A stretch of 64,000 nt of DNA. It comes from Anaerococcus marasmi. Lineage in GTDB: Bacteria > Bacillota > Clostridia > Tissierellales > Peptoniphilaceae. Position 1 is the first letter of the stretch. Each line of letters opens with the position of its first letter. The stretch lies in contig NZ_OLMF01000004.1 of assembly GCF_900290195.1 (NCBI RefSeq), positions 168,501-232,500 on the forward strand. Reading direction: 5' to 3'. Made by a program: the position numbers and the translations under genes. The notes beneath the pieces were generated by a model. The model ran no database searches. It saw nothing but the letters and a program-made list of their open reading frames with translations, and was not told the origin of the DNA. This document shows, in pieces, positions 52,271 to 61,452 of this stretch.

Positions 52271-53119
52271 ATATTTAAATAACAAAGCCTATAAAAGGGA
52301 TTCTAATAGGACTAGCTATCGTAATGGCTACTATGAACGTGATTATACAACAAAAATAGGTACTCTAACCCTAAGAGTGCCTAGAACAAGAGACGGTAAA
52401 TTCAGGGCAGAGCTTTTTGAAAGGTATCAAAGGAATGAAAAAGCTCTACTTACAACAATGCTAGAAATGTATGTCCAAGGAGTATCAACAAGAAAAGTAT
52501 CCAAAGTAATAGAAAATATGTGCGGCAAAACATATTCTAAATCCTTTGTATCATCCCTAACTAAAGAACTTGACGAAGAAGTAAAACTATGGAGAAATAG
52601 CGACCTAAGTACGATAAAATATCCTTATCTAATTGTAGATGTTGTATACATAAAAGTAAGAGAAAACAATAGGGTAGTATCAAAAGCTTGTCATATTGCA
52701 ATAGGAATAACTGAAAAAGGAAATAGAGAAATCATAGGCTTAGACTTAAGCTCTAGCGAGAGTGAATACTCCTAGTCAAACTTCTTTGAATATTTAAAAT
52801 CCAAGATATAAACTTGGCAAGAAAATTGAAAGATGAAATATTCTTAAAATACGAAAATGAAAAGAAATTTCAAAACTCTTTAAACACCTTAGATGAAGGA
52901 TTTGAAGATACTTTTGCATATCTAGCTAACGATGTAATTCATAGCAGACTTAAATCAACAAATAGCATAGAAAGATTAAATCAAGAAGTTAGAAGACGAG
53001 AAAAAGTCGTTAGAATATTTCCTAATGAAGATTCAGCCATGCGTCTAATAGGCGCAATCCTCATAGATATCAATAGGAACCTTCTAACATCTTCTAAAAT
53101 ATATATTAGAATGAAATAG
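52266..53119 (+). pseudogene. IS256-family transposase, truncated and mutated
   Basis: The frame starts inside the protein (KAYKRDSNRTSYRNGYYERDYTTKIGTLTLRVPRTRDGKF) and includes the first catalytic Asp region (YLIVDVVYIKVRENNRVVSKACHIAIGI). It is cut by TAG at 52773 in SEYS-stop-SNFF, where Trp is usual. An internal deletion follows, then MARKLKDEIFLKYENEKKF and LKSTNSIERLNQEVRRREKVVRIFPNEDSAMRLIGAIL, containing the last catalytic Glu region. The N-terminus and ~100 middle residues are gone. The terminal repeat ACAATATTATGGACTTGACT lies at 53145-53164. Confidence 0.85.
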
Positions 53120-53199
53120 TAAATATTGTGCTAGTATATTTTACACAATATTATGGACTTGACTAATTTAATGTGAATGAAATTAAAAACTTATATAAT

Positions 53200-53465
53200 G
53201 ATGTTGGCTGGAAGACTATACTGACCTTGCAAAAAGGATGGAAGAATTAAAGAACGAAAAAGAAAAGATACTCCTTGAAATGGCGGAAGATAAGAATGAA
53301 CAAAGCAGGTTATAGGAATTAGAAGAATTTTTAGAAGATCAGGAATTTGAGATAGAGAGATACGATGGAGACTTAGTAAGGAAACTCGTAGATAAGATAG
53401 TAATTTACGAGGAGAAATTAAAGGTAACATTCAAGTCAGAGATTGAAATTTATATTGACAAATAG
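53200..53465 (+). pseudogene. Serine-recombinase C-terminal remnant 3
   Basis: DYTDLAKRMEELKNEKEKILLEMAEDKNEQSRL, a stop, then ELEEFLEDQEFEIERYDGDLVRKLVDKIVIYEEKLKVTFKSEIEIYIDK. Same recombinase tail as at 41976 and 44936, again directly upstream of a regulatory gene set. Confidence 0.75.
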
Positions 53466-53584
53466 CGGATCCGTGAAGGTTCTGTTTTTACTTATATTGG
53501 TAATAGGGTTATAATAAAATTAGGTGTATTTGAGTACTTATGACGTATTAAATGAGATAAATCGAGTATTTTAGGAGATTTTAT

Positions 53585-54271
53585 ATGAGCAGGTTATTAC
53601 TATTAGAAGATGATCAGAGTCTTATTTATGGTTTGTCATTTTCTTTTAAGAAGCAAGGGTTTAATGCTGATATAGCTAGAACAATAAGCGAAGCTTTAGA
53701 TTTATGGGCGAAGAATGAATATGAATTATTAATTTTAGATGTATCTCTTCCTGATGGCTCAGGATTTGAATTTTGTAGAAAAGTAAGAGAAAATTCCGAT
53801 GTACCTATTATTTTTCTAACAGCTTCTGATGAAGAAACAAGTGTGATTATGGGTCTGGATATTGGTGGAGATGACTATATAACTAAGCCATTTAAATTGA
53901 GTATTTTAATTTCAAGAATAAATGCACTCCTTAGGAGAACAGAAAAATATAAATATACTAGTCAAGAAGTAGAATCAAATGGAATCAAAATTCATTTATT
54001 AGAGGGCATAGCTTATAAAAATGGTCACGCTTTAGATCTAACGGGTGGTGAGTATAAGTTACTTTGCTTCTTAATGGAAAATACCAATATTGTTCTATCT
54101 AAAGATCAGATTTTAGAGAAATTGTGGGATGTTAATGGTAATTATATAGACAATAATTCTGTGACCGTCTATATTCGTAGGCTCAGAGTAAAAATTGAAG
54201 ATAATCCGAGTCAACCTAAAATGATACAAACCATTAGAGGTTTGGGATATAAGTGGAATGTTTATTGTTGA
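53585..54271 (+). CDS. OmpR/PhoB-family response regulator (BceR-like)
   Basis: 228 residues: receiver with EDD at 8-10, Asp52 (LLILDVSLPDGSG) and YITKPFKLSILISRI; winged-helix domain ending MIQTIRGLGYKWNV. The KPFKL...RINALLRR sequence and the FtsX-type transporter downstream place it with BceR/VirR-type regulators of antimicrobial peptide responses. The kinase gene follows after 9 nt. Confidence 0.93.
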   Translation: MSRLLLLEDDQSLIYGLSFSFKKQGFNADIARTISEALDLWAKNEYELLILDVSLPDGSGFEFCRKVRENSDVPIIFLTASDEETSVIMGLDIGGDDYITKPFKLSILISRINALLRRTEKYKYTSQEVESNGIKIHLLEGIAYKNGHALDLTGGEYKLLCFLMENTNIVLSKDQILEKLWDVNGNYIDNNSVTVYIRRLRVKIEDNPSQPKMIQTIRGLGYKWNVYC

Positions 54272-54280
54272 GGTGGAAAA

Positions 54281-55321
54281 ATGATGTCCGTGTTTTCAGA
54301 CGAAAATAATAAAAAATATTTCAAGTATATATTTGTTGTTAGTTTTTTATATGCAATATTGGTGCAAATGTTTATTTGGAAACAATTTAAAACTATTTCT
54401 GTTACTTTAATTTTTATAGGCCTTATTTTTACTATGGTGACACTAGGTGTCTTTTATCTTTATTTAAAACACCAAGAAGGGATTATAGAAAATGCAGAAG
54501 AACAGATCAATATGTATCTTGAAGGTAATAGTAATATTCAGATTGATTCTGAAAGAGAGGGGACAATTTATAGGCTATTTAATTCAATAAATCAGATGAT
54601 TTTAATATTAGATGCACGTGCCAAGAGTGAAACGAAAGAGAAAAAATTTCTAAGAGACACTATATCTGATATATCTCATCAACTAAAAACACCATTAGCA
54701 GCTTTAAATATATATAATGAACTTATTTTTAATGAGGTAGATAAAGATTATCCTATTAAAGATTTATGTAAAGCGTCAGATCATGAGCTTAATCGAATGA
54801 ATACTTTAGTACAAAATTTGTTGAAATTAGTTAGGTTTGACGCAGGTGTGATTGTTCTTGAAAAATCAAAGGAAAATGTGTATGAGATGATTAAAGATTT
54901 AGAGCTTCACTTTATATATCGTGCAAAAAGTGAAAAAAAGTACCTACAAGTATGTGGAGATAAAAAAATTAAACTCATTTGCGATAGAGATTGGCTATTG
55001 GAAGCAATAAATAATATTGTGAAAAATGCTTTTGATCATACCAAAAGCGGAGATATAGTTAAAATTGAATGGAAACAGTTCTCTTCTATCTTACAGATAA
55101 AAATTACAGATAATGGTTTAGGAATACATGAAGATGATCTTTATCATATTTTCAAGCGATTTTATCGAAGCAGACATTTAAAAGAAACACAAGGGATAGG
55201 TTTAGGCTTACCCCTTGCGAAGTCTATTATCGAAGCACATGGTGGCACAATAGAAGTTTTTAGTGAATTAGGATATGGAACCACATTTCTTTTAAACTTT
55301 AGAAATCCTACAAAATTGTAG
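54281..55321 (+). CDS. Sensor histidine kinase (paired with FtsX-type ABC transporter)
   Basis: 346 residues: two membrane segments (about 15-34 and 41-62) separated by a very short loop, HAMP-like helix, phosphoacceptor ISDISHQLKTPLAALNIYNEL (His133), INNIVKNAFDHTKSG, DNGLGIHEDDLYHIFKRFYRSRH and GIGLGLPLAKSIIEAHGG. The near absence of an outside loop is typical of intramembrane-sensing kinases that get their signal from the ABC transporter. GAGGTGG precedes the ATG. Confidence 0.92.
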   Translation: MMSVFSDENNKKYFKYIFVVSFLYAILVQMFIWKQFKTISVTLIFIGLIFTMVTLGVFYLYLKHQEGIIENAEEQINMYLEGNSNIQIDSEREGTIYRLFNSINQMILILDARAKSETKEKKFLRDTISDISHQLKTPLAALNIYNELIFNEVDKDYPIKDLCKASDHELNRMNTLVQNLLKLVRFDAGVIVLEKSKENVYEMIKDLELHFIYRAKSEKKYLQVCGDKKIKLICDRDWLLEAINNIVKNAFDHTKSGDIVKIEWKQFSSILQIKITDNGLGIHEDDLYHIFKRFYRSRHLKETQGIGLGLPLAKSIIEAHGGTIEVFSELGYGTTFLLNFRNPTKL

Positions 55322-55391
55322 TCTTTTAGTAATTTAATTGTAGGATTGGATTGTTATTCTTTTTATAAATAAAAGATGAAAGAGGTGTTTT

Positions 55392-56087
55392 ATGAGTTTA
55401 TTAGAGATTAAATCTATTTCTAAAATATATGGAAAAGGAAATAATGCAGTGCATGCACTAAAAGATGTTAGTTTTTCGGTAGATAAAGGAGAATATATAG
55501 CGATAGTAGGAGAATCAGGTTCTGGGAAAAGTACGCTCTTGAATATAATAGGTGCGATAGATATACCGACTGATGGCAAGGTTATTATTAATAATAAAGA
55601 TTTGTTTACAATGACGGATAGTGAGCTTACAGTATTTCGTCGCAGAAATATAGGTTTTATTTTTCAGGGATTTAATTTAATTCCAGAATTAACTGTGGAA
55701 CAGAATATAATCTTCCCTGTTTTATTGGATTATAAGAAACCAGATAGAGAGTATCTTGATGAGCTATTAAATATATTAGGATTACAAGAGAGAAGAAATC
55801 ACTTACCAAGTGAACTTTCTGGAGGTCAGCAACAGAGGGTTGCTATAGGTAGAGCACTTATAACGAAGCCTTCTCTAATTCTAGCGGATGAACCAACGGG
55901 AAACCTAGATTCTAAAAATAGTTCAGAGGTTATTAGTTTACTTAAGGAATCTTCACAGAAATATGAACAAACTATAATCATGATTACACATAGCCACTCG
56001 ATAGCTCAATCAGCAACTAGAGTTTTAAGAGTTTCGGATGGAATACTAGTTGATCAGGGGAGTGCTACAAATGAAAAGTTATCTTAG
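55392..56087 (+). CDS. ABC transporter ATPase (MacB/LolD/BceA type)
   Basis: 231 residues: Walker A GESGSGKSTLLN, Q-loop FIFQGFNLIPELTVEQN, signature LSGGQQQRVAIGRAL, Walker B LILADEPTGNLDSKN and MITHSHS. It energises the large FtsX-type permease encoded next, whose start overlaps its end by 17 nt. The ATG follows AAAGAGGTG. Confidence 0.94.
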   Translation: MSLLEIKSISKIYGKGNNAVHALKDVSFSVDKGEYIAIVGESGSGKSTLLNIIGAIDIPTDGKVIINNKDLFTMTDSELTVFRRRNIGFIFQGFNLIPELTVEQNIIFPVLLDYKKPDREYLDELLNILGLQERRNHLPSELSGGQQQRVAIGRALITKPSLILADEPTGNLDSKNSSEVISLLKESSQKYEQTIIMITHSHSIAQSATRVLRVSDGILVDQGSATNEKLS

Positions 56088-57882
56088 TTTAATTCCAATA
56101 TCAGCTAAAGTTCGTAAAAAACAGAATCATTTAACTTTAATGTGCATAGCTATTTCAGTATTTTTGGTAACATCAATTTTTAGTATGGCTGAAATTGTCT
56201 TACGAATGGAAATGGATAGATTGAAATTAAAACATACTGGATTTAGTTTTAATGATGTATTAAAGAGTAACTTGGGGCAAACCTTAATACCAATAGCTAT
56301 AATATTATTTATACTTATACTTGTAGCTGGAGCTTTAATGATTTCTGGAAGTATTAATAATAGTATTGCTCAAAGAACTAAGTTTTTTGGGATGATGCGT
56401 TCTCTTGGAATGAGTACGGGTCAGATTAAAAAATTTGTTAGGCTAGAGTCGCTAAATTGGTGTAAAACATCTATTCCTGTTGGTACATTAATAGGTGTTG
56501 TTTCAACTTGGATTCTTTGTGGAGGGCTGAGATATATAGTTGGAGAAGAATTTTCTAATGTACCTGTTTTTACAATAAGTATATTTGGAATTCTAGCAGG
56601 TATTCTGGTAGGACTTGCAAGTGTTTTAATCGCCGCTAAAAAACCAGCTAAAGAAGCTTCTAAAATTTCACCAATTGTAGCTCTTTCTGGAAATGAAAAA
56701 TCTAACATGGGAAATAAACAATTAGTAAATAATAAGTTTTTTAACATCGAAAAATCACTAGGAATAAATCATGCTATAGAGAATAAAAAGAATTTATTTC
56801 TAATGTCAGCTTCCTTTGCTTTAAGTATTATCTTGTTTCTAACATTTATAGTTTTCGGACAATTTGTAAATTATATCATGCCACAATCTTCTGCCAGGGC
56901 TGACATAGCAATTATGAGCAAGGATACTTCAAATAATATTGATCCTAATTTGTTGGATAAATTAGAAAAAGTGGAAGAAGTAAAAAATGTATATGGGAGA
57001 AGAAGTGCTTTTGATGTAAATTCTATTTTAGAATCTGAATCTAACCGTGAAGAAAAGATAGATATTATCTCATATGATGATTTTGATTTAAAAGGTCTAA
57101 AAAAGGATAAAGTTTTAAAGAAAAAAAGTGATTTGTCGAAGGTATTTGGCAAAAGCCATTATATTTTAGCTACTTGGGATAGGGAAAGCGATAAGGAGAT
57201 TGGGGATAAAATAAAAATTAACGGAGAAGATTTCGAAATAGCTGGATTATTGAAATACGATCCATTTACTAGCGATGGTGAAACTAGAGGTAAAACTACA
57301 ATAATAACTTCAAGTGAAACTTTTAAACAGATAACTAATGAGGTTGAGTATAACTTAGTTATGTTGCAGACCGATGAGAATTTTTCGGATGAAAGTATAA
57401 ATGAAATTCAGAAACTTATAGGAAATAAAAACATAATAAGAGATCGTCGAGATCAAAAGACAACAGGAACCTACATGGCATTTATGTTTTTTGTATATGG
57501 TTTCATAGCAATTATCGGTCTTGTAAGTCTATTAAATAGTATCAATAGTATATCCATTAGCGTATCTTCAAAAATAAAACAATATGGAATGATGCGTGCA
57601 GTGGGTATGGATAAGCTTCAAATCAAGAGAATGATTAAAGTAGAATCAGTAACCTATGGTTTCTTTGGTTGTTTTATAGGGATATTAGTTGGTGTTTTAC
57701 TGAATAAAATTATCTTCACAAAACTGATAGAAAACCACTTTTCCTATGCTGTTTGGCAGTTTCCAATTTTGCCAGCAATGATTTCGATAGGATTTATATT
57801 GATTTCAGTAATTCTTTCAACTTATAAACCTATTAAGAGAATTAATAAGATGTCCATAACTGCCAATATAAATGAATTATAA
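56071..57882 (+). CDS. FtsX-type ABC permease
   Basis: About 603 residues with the 10-segment MacB/BceB-like layout. There is a segment near 22-44, FtsX domain 1 (about 80-200: GSINNSIAQRTKFFGMMRSLGMSTGQIKKFVRLESL), a large hydrophilic region (about 290-470) and FtsX domain 2 (SINSISISVSSKIKQYGMMRAVGMDKLQIKRMIKVES). Permeases of this type, with paired kinases, detect and remove peptide antibiotics acting on lipid II-cycle intermediates. ATG 56071 follows AGGGGAGTG. Confidence 0.92.
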   Translation: MKSYLSLIPISAKVRKKQNHLTLMCIAISVFLVTSIFSMAEIVLRMEMDRLKLKHTGFSFNDVLKSNLGQTLIPIAIILFILILVAGALMISGSINNSIAQRTKFFGMMRSLGMSTGQIKKFVRLESLNWCKTSIPVGTLIGVVSTWILCGGLRYIVGEEFSNVPVFTISIFGILAGILVGLASVLIAAKKPAKEASKISPIVALSGNEKSNMGNKQLVNNKFFNIEKSLGINHAIENKKNLFLMSASFALSIILFLTFIVFGQFVNYIMPQSSARADIAIMSKDTSNNIDPNLLDKLEKVEEVKNVYGRRSAFDVNSILESESNREEKIDIISYDDFDLKGLKKDKVLKKKSDLSKVFGKSHYILATWDRESDKEIGDKIKINGEDFEIAGLLKYDPFTSDGETRGKTTIITSSETFKQITNEVEYNLVMLQTDENFSDESINEIQKLIGNKNIIRDRRDQKTTGTYMAFMFFVYGFIAIIGLVSLLNSINSISISVSSKIKQYGMMRAVGMDKLQIKRMIKVESVTYGFFGCFIGILVGVLLNKIIFTKLIENHFSYAVWQFPILPAMISIGFILISVILSTYKPIKRINKMSITANINEL

Positions 57883-58261
57883 GATATTCTTGCTAAAAAA
57901 CATAAAATGTTGTGTTTGGTTGATATTTGGAGGAAAGAAAAAACAAGTTATTTGTAGTGTTAATTACCAACACTCTTATTACCTTTTATGTAATGTTTAC
58001 AGTTCTAGTATCATAACTTGTTCAATTAGAGGATTTAAACAGCTTTTTTGTGGGCTGTTTTTTCTTTTTTCAAAAATGATATAATAAATTATAAGATGAA
58101 TTACAATTGAATTTATTCCCAGATACGAGGATTCCTCAAAATAAGAAATTTTATCCATACCGACCACTCAAACCATGTGGAGACGATGGTACTGATGTCA
58201 AAATAGAATAAAGCTTTGAAAGTAAAAATCTCTTTGATAGATTATAAGTTGAAAGGATACT
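57883..58261 (+). repeat. Module boundary: terminator/promoter pair and dispersed repeat copy 4
   Basis: AACAGCTTTTTTGTGGGCTGTT (58038-58059, with TTTTT after) is the recombinase-type terminator. TGATATAAT (58077-58085) follows. TTCCCAGATACGAGGATTCC, ACCGACCACTCAAACC and GTGGAGACGATGG (58116-58195) are the dispersed repeat. No gene is seen. Confidence 0.55.
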
Positions 58262-58577
58262 GATTTAATAGATAAGTTAAAAAACATGGTGTTCTATCTA
58301 CTGCTGCTATAGACTTTTATTTATTCCTTGGTTTATAGGATACACAGAAATTGCGATCAGTGTTATATTAGTAATTATTCCTCTAATATGTTTAATAATT
58401 TCTGTTTATAATGGAATTAGAAATGGGTTAGTTTTGTGTTACATTTTGAGCGTAGCAATTATATCTATCTCATCAATATTTATATTTCATAACTTAAGTG
58501 CACGGGTTTATGCAGTTGTACACGCAGATGTTGTTTTGTTTGGGAATTTAATAGCTTTGCCATTGAGGCAAAGATGA
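58262..58577 (+). pseudogene. Small membrane protein remnant
   Basis: IDKLKNMVFYLLLL, a stop and a one-base shift, then PWFIGYTEIAISVILVIIPLICLIISVYNGIRNGLVLCYILSVAIISISSIFIF...VVLFGNLIALPLRQR. Three membrane segments of a ~105-residue protein; the break near 58310-58330 destroys it. Family not recognised. Confidence 0.5.
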
Positions 58578-58905
58578 ATTTCATTTATCAATCTAATATA
58601 TTTTAACTATATTTTGGAGATATTTTAAAATTTTCGTGTTTATCTTCTTAATTTATATTTTATTATCTGACATTGAAAGTTAGTACTGGTTTGATATTGA
58701 GTTACTGGCTTTAATTATAGAGTAGCATGGATTATAGATAGGTAGTCATAAGCCTGATGCTAATATACAAATACTAGAAGGGATAAGTTGCTAGAAAACC
58801 TCAGTTATAACTAATGAATTAATGCCTTGATAAATAACAATTGTTAGATAAACCTTTTAAATGGGAAAATATTAAATATAACTTACTTTAGAAAGGCGTA
58901 ATTAT
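58578..58905. other. Intergenic region before the TetR gene
   Basis: About 330 nt without a gene. AGAAAGGCG precedes the TetR start. No terminator is obvious. Confidence 0.4.
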
Positions 58906-59496
58906 ATGACCAAAAACTATACTAAAAATTTAATAAAAAAAGAATTTATGAATCTTTTAGATAAAAAGACATTAAATAAGATAACTGTTACTGAATTAGC
59001 TAAGAAGTGTGATATTGAAAGGAAAACTTTTTACTACCACTATGAAAATTTAGAACAATTAATAAAAGAAATATTTGAGTCAGAGCTAGATGTAGTGATT
59101 GAAGAATTTAATGAGAATCTTTCATGGGAAGATAGTTTTATCTTGGCTGCAAAGTTTATCCTAGAAAATAAAAAAGCTATTAGACATATCTACTATTCAG
59201 ACTACAAGGCAAATGTAGAAAAATATGTATATTCTATGGCAGGTGAAGTTATTACAAAATATGTCAAACATATATCAAAGGCTACTAGAGCAAAAGAAGT
59301 CGATATTAATCTAATATCTTATTTTTATCAGTGTGCTTTAAGTAGTGCACTGATACAATGGATAGCTACCGATATGCAAACTGATCCTGTAGTCATTACC
59401 AACAGGCTAGGAAAATTAATGGATGGTAATATTTTGTTGTCATTAAAAAGGAGTGAAAGACTAGATTCCTTTACCCAGATTCCTCTAATTGAGTAA
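58906..59496 (+). CDS. TetR-family transcriptional regulator
   Basis: 196 residues: N-terminal HTH (TKNLIKKEFMNLLDKKTLNKITVTELAKKCDIERKTFYYHYENLEQLIKEIF) and an all-helical C-terminal ligand domain. It lies 99 nt upstream of oleate hydratase in the same direction, so it may control fatty-acid detoxification; this is inferred from adjacency only. Confidence 0.9.
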   Translation: MTKNYTKNLIKKEFMNLLDKKTLNKITVTELAKKCDIERKTFYYHYENLEQLIKEIFESELDVVIEEFNENLSWEDSFILAAKFILENKKAIRHIYYSDYKANVEKYVYSMAGEVITKYVKHISKATRAKEVDINLISYFYQCALSSALIQWIATDMQTDPVVITNRLGKLMDGNILLSLKRSERLDSFTQIPLIE

Positions 59497-59595
59497 AATT
59501 TACACAAACCACTAATATTGGTAGATGAAATCATTCTCTTTTTATGGTTTAATAGATATATAAGATGATAATGTTAAGTTATTAAAGGAGAAGTT

Positions 59596-61389
59596 ATGGA
59601 ACTTAAAACTCGTGATAAAAGATTAAAGCTAACTAATGGAGACTTTGAAAGATTAGTTAAAGCTAGAAAACCTGAAGGAATAGAAAATAAATCAGCTTAT
59701 CTAATTGGAACAGGTATCGCTTCTTTAAGTGCAGCTTGTTTCTTAATTAGAGATGCTCACATGGAAGGTGAGAAAATCACTTTCTTAGAACAACTAGACA
59801 TACCTGGTGGATCACTTGATGGTGAATACATGGATACTAAAGGATATGTAGCTCGTGGTGGTAGAGAAACAGGCGCTCGTTTTGAATGTCTTTGGGATAT
59901 TTGGAGTTCAATACCAAGTTTAGAAGATCCTGAAATGAGTATATTAGATGACTATTTCTATACTAACTACGATGATCCAAACTACAGTAACTGCCGTATT
60001 ACTCACAAACAAGGTGAAAGATATGACAATAATAAATTTAATTTAACCCAAGATCAAGTTAAAGAAATTGCTGAGCTTTGTATGACTAAGGATGAAATAC
60101 TTGAAGATAAAGCTATTGAAGATGTATTCTCAGATGGTCTTTTAAATTCAGATTTCTGGACCCTATGGAGAACAATGTTTGCCTTTGAAAATTGGCATTC
60201 TGCATTAGAGATGAAATTATATTTGAATCGTTTTATCCATCACGTAGGTGGTCTTACAGATTTATCAGCACTTAGATTTACAAGATATGACCAATACAAT
60301 TCAATTGTAAAACCTATGGTTAAGTACCTTGAAGATCATGGATGTAAATTCCAATATGACACAAAGGTAACTGATGTTGATTTTGATATTTCAGAGAATA
60401 AAAAAGTTGCTACAAAGATTATAGCTGAAGATAAGAATGGCAACGACAAATCAATTGATTTAACAGAAAATGACCTAGTATTTATAACAAATGGTTCAAT
60501 AACTGAAAATTCTAGCTATGGTGATGACAATACACCAGCTGAGTTAAGCGATGAACAAACTGGTTGCTGGGAAATGTGGAAGAACATTGCCAAAAAATCT
60601 GATGATTTTGGTCGCCCTGAAGTATTCTGCTCAGATGTTGAAAAGAGTAACTGGGAATCATGTACAGTAACATGCCATGATGATTCAGTTCCAAAATATA
60701 TTGAAAAAATTACAAAGAGAAGCCCTTATGGTGGAAAAACTGTAACTGGTGGTATTGTAACCTGCGTTGATTCAAGTTGGTTAATGAGCTGGACAATTAA
60801 TAGACAAGGACAATATCCTGAACAACCGGAAAATGATGTTGCTGTTTGGGTATATGGATTATTCTCAGACGTTGAAGGTGACTACATCAAGAAGAAAATG
60901 AGAGATTGTACAGGTAAGGAAATTACTAAAGAATGGTTATATCATATTGGAGTACCAGTAAATGAAATTGATACTCTTGCAGAAACTTGTACTGCAGTCC
61001 CAGTTATGATGCCATACATTACAGCTCAATTTATGCCAAGAAAATTTGGTGATAGACCACTAGTTGTTCCAAAAGGTGGAGTAAACTTTGCTTTCCTTGG
61101 ACAATTTGCAGAAACATTAGATGATCCAGGAAGAGATACTGTGTTTACTACAGAATATTCCGGAAGAACAGCAATGGAAGCAGTTTATGTACTTTGTGGT
61201 GTAGAAAAGGCTGTTCCAGAAGTTTTTGCTTCAAGATATGATTTAAGATATCTTCTAAATGGAATGGTTGCTTTATCTGATGGTGAAAAACCTGAAATTC
61301 CTCTTAGCCCACTTCAAAAAATCAAAGTTGCAAAACTTATAAAAGGAACAGATATAGAGGAAATGTTGAAAGAATTTAATATTATTTAA
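59596..61389 (+). CDS. ohyA: Oleate hydratase (myosin-cross-reactive antigen family)
   Basis: 597 residues, normal for the family. This FAD enzyme adds water to the cis-9 double bond of oleic and related acids, giving 10-hydroxy fatty acids, which detoxifies host fatty acids. The dinucleotide-binding motif is GTGIASLSAACFLIRDA (38-54), then EQLDIPGGSLDG and the signature RGGRETGARFECLWDIW with the catalytic Glu. The long middle and C-terminal regions (ALRFTRYDQYNSIVKP, TAVPVMMPYITAQFMPR, FLGQFAETLDDPGRDTVFTTEYSGRTAMEAVY) are complete. AAAGGAGAAGTT precedes the ATG. Confidence 0.96.
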   Translation: MELKTRDKRLKLTNGDFERLVKARKPEGIENKSAYLIGTGIASLSAACFLIRDAHMEGEKITFLEQLDIPGGSLDGEYMDTKGYVARGGRETGARFECLWDIWSSIPSLEDPEMSILDDYFYTNYDDPNYSNCRITHKQGERYDNNKFNLTQDQVKEIAELCMTKDEILEDKAIEDVFSDGLLNSDFWTLWRTMFAFENWHSALEMKLYLNRFIHHVGGLTDLSALRFTRYDQYNSIVKPMVKYLEDHGCKFQYDTKVTDVDFDISENKKVATKIIAEDKNGNDKSIDLTENDLVFITNGSITENSSYGDDNTPAELSDEQTGCWEMWKNIAKKSDDFGRPEVFCSDVEKSNWESCTVTCHDDSVPKYIEKITKRSPYGGKTVTGGIVTCVDSSWLMSWTINRQGQYPEQPENDVAVWVYGLFSDVEGDYIKKKMRDCTGKEITKEWLYHIGVPVNEIDTLAETCTAVPVMMPYITAQFMPRKFGDRPLVVPKGGVNFAFLGQFAETLDDPGRDTVFTTEYSGRTAMEAVYVLCGVEKAVPEVFASRYDLRYLLNGMVALSDGEKPEIPLSPLQKIKVAKLIKGTDIEEMLKEFNII

Positions 61390-61452
61390 TAATATATAAA
61401 CACATTTGGGGCGATAATATATCGTCCCATTATTTTTTTATTAAGGAGACCA

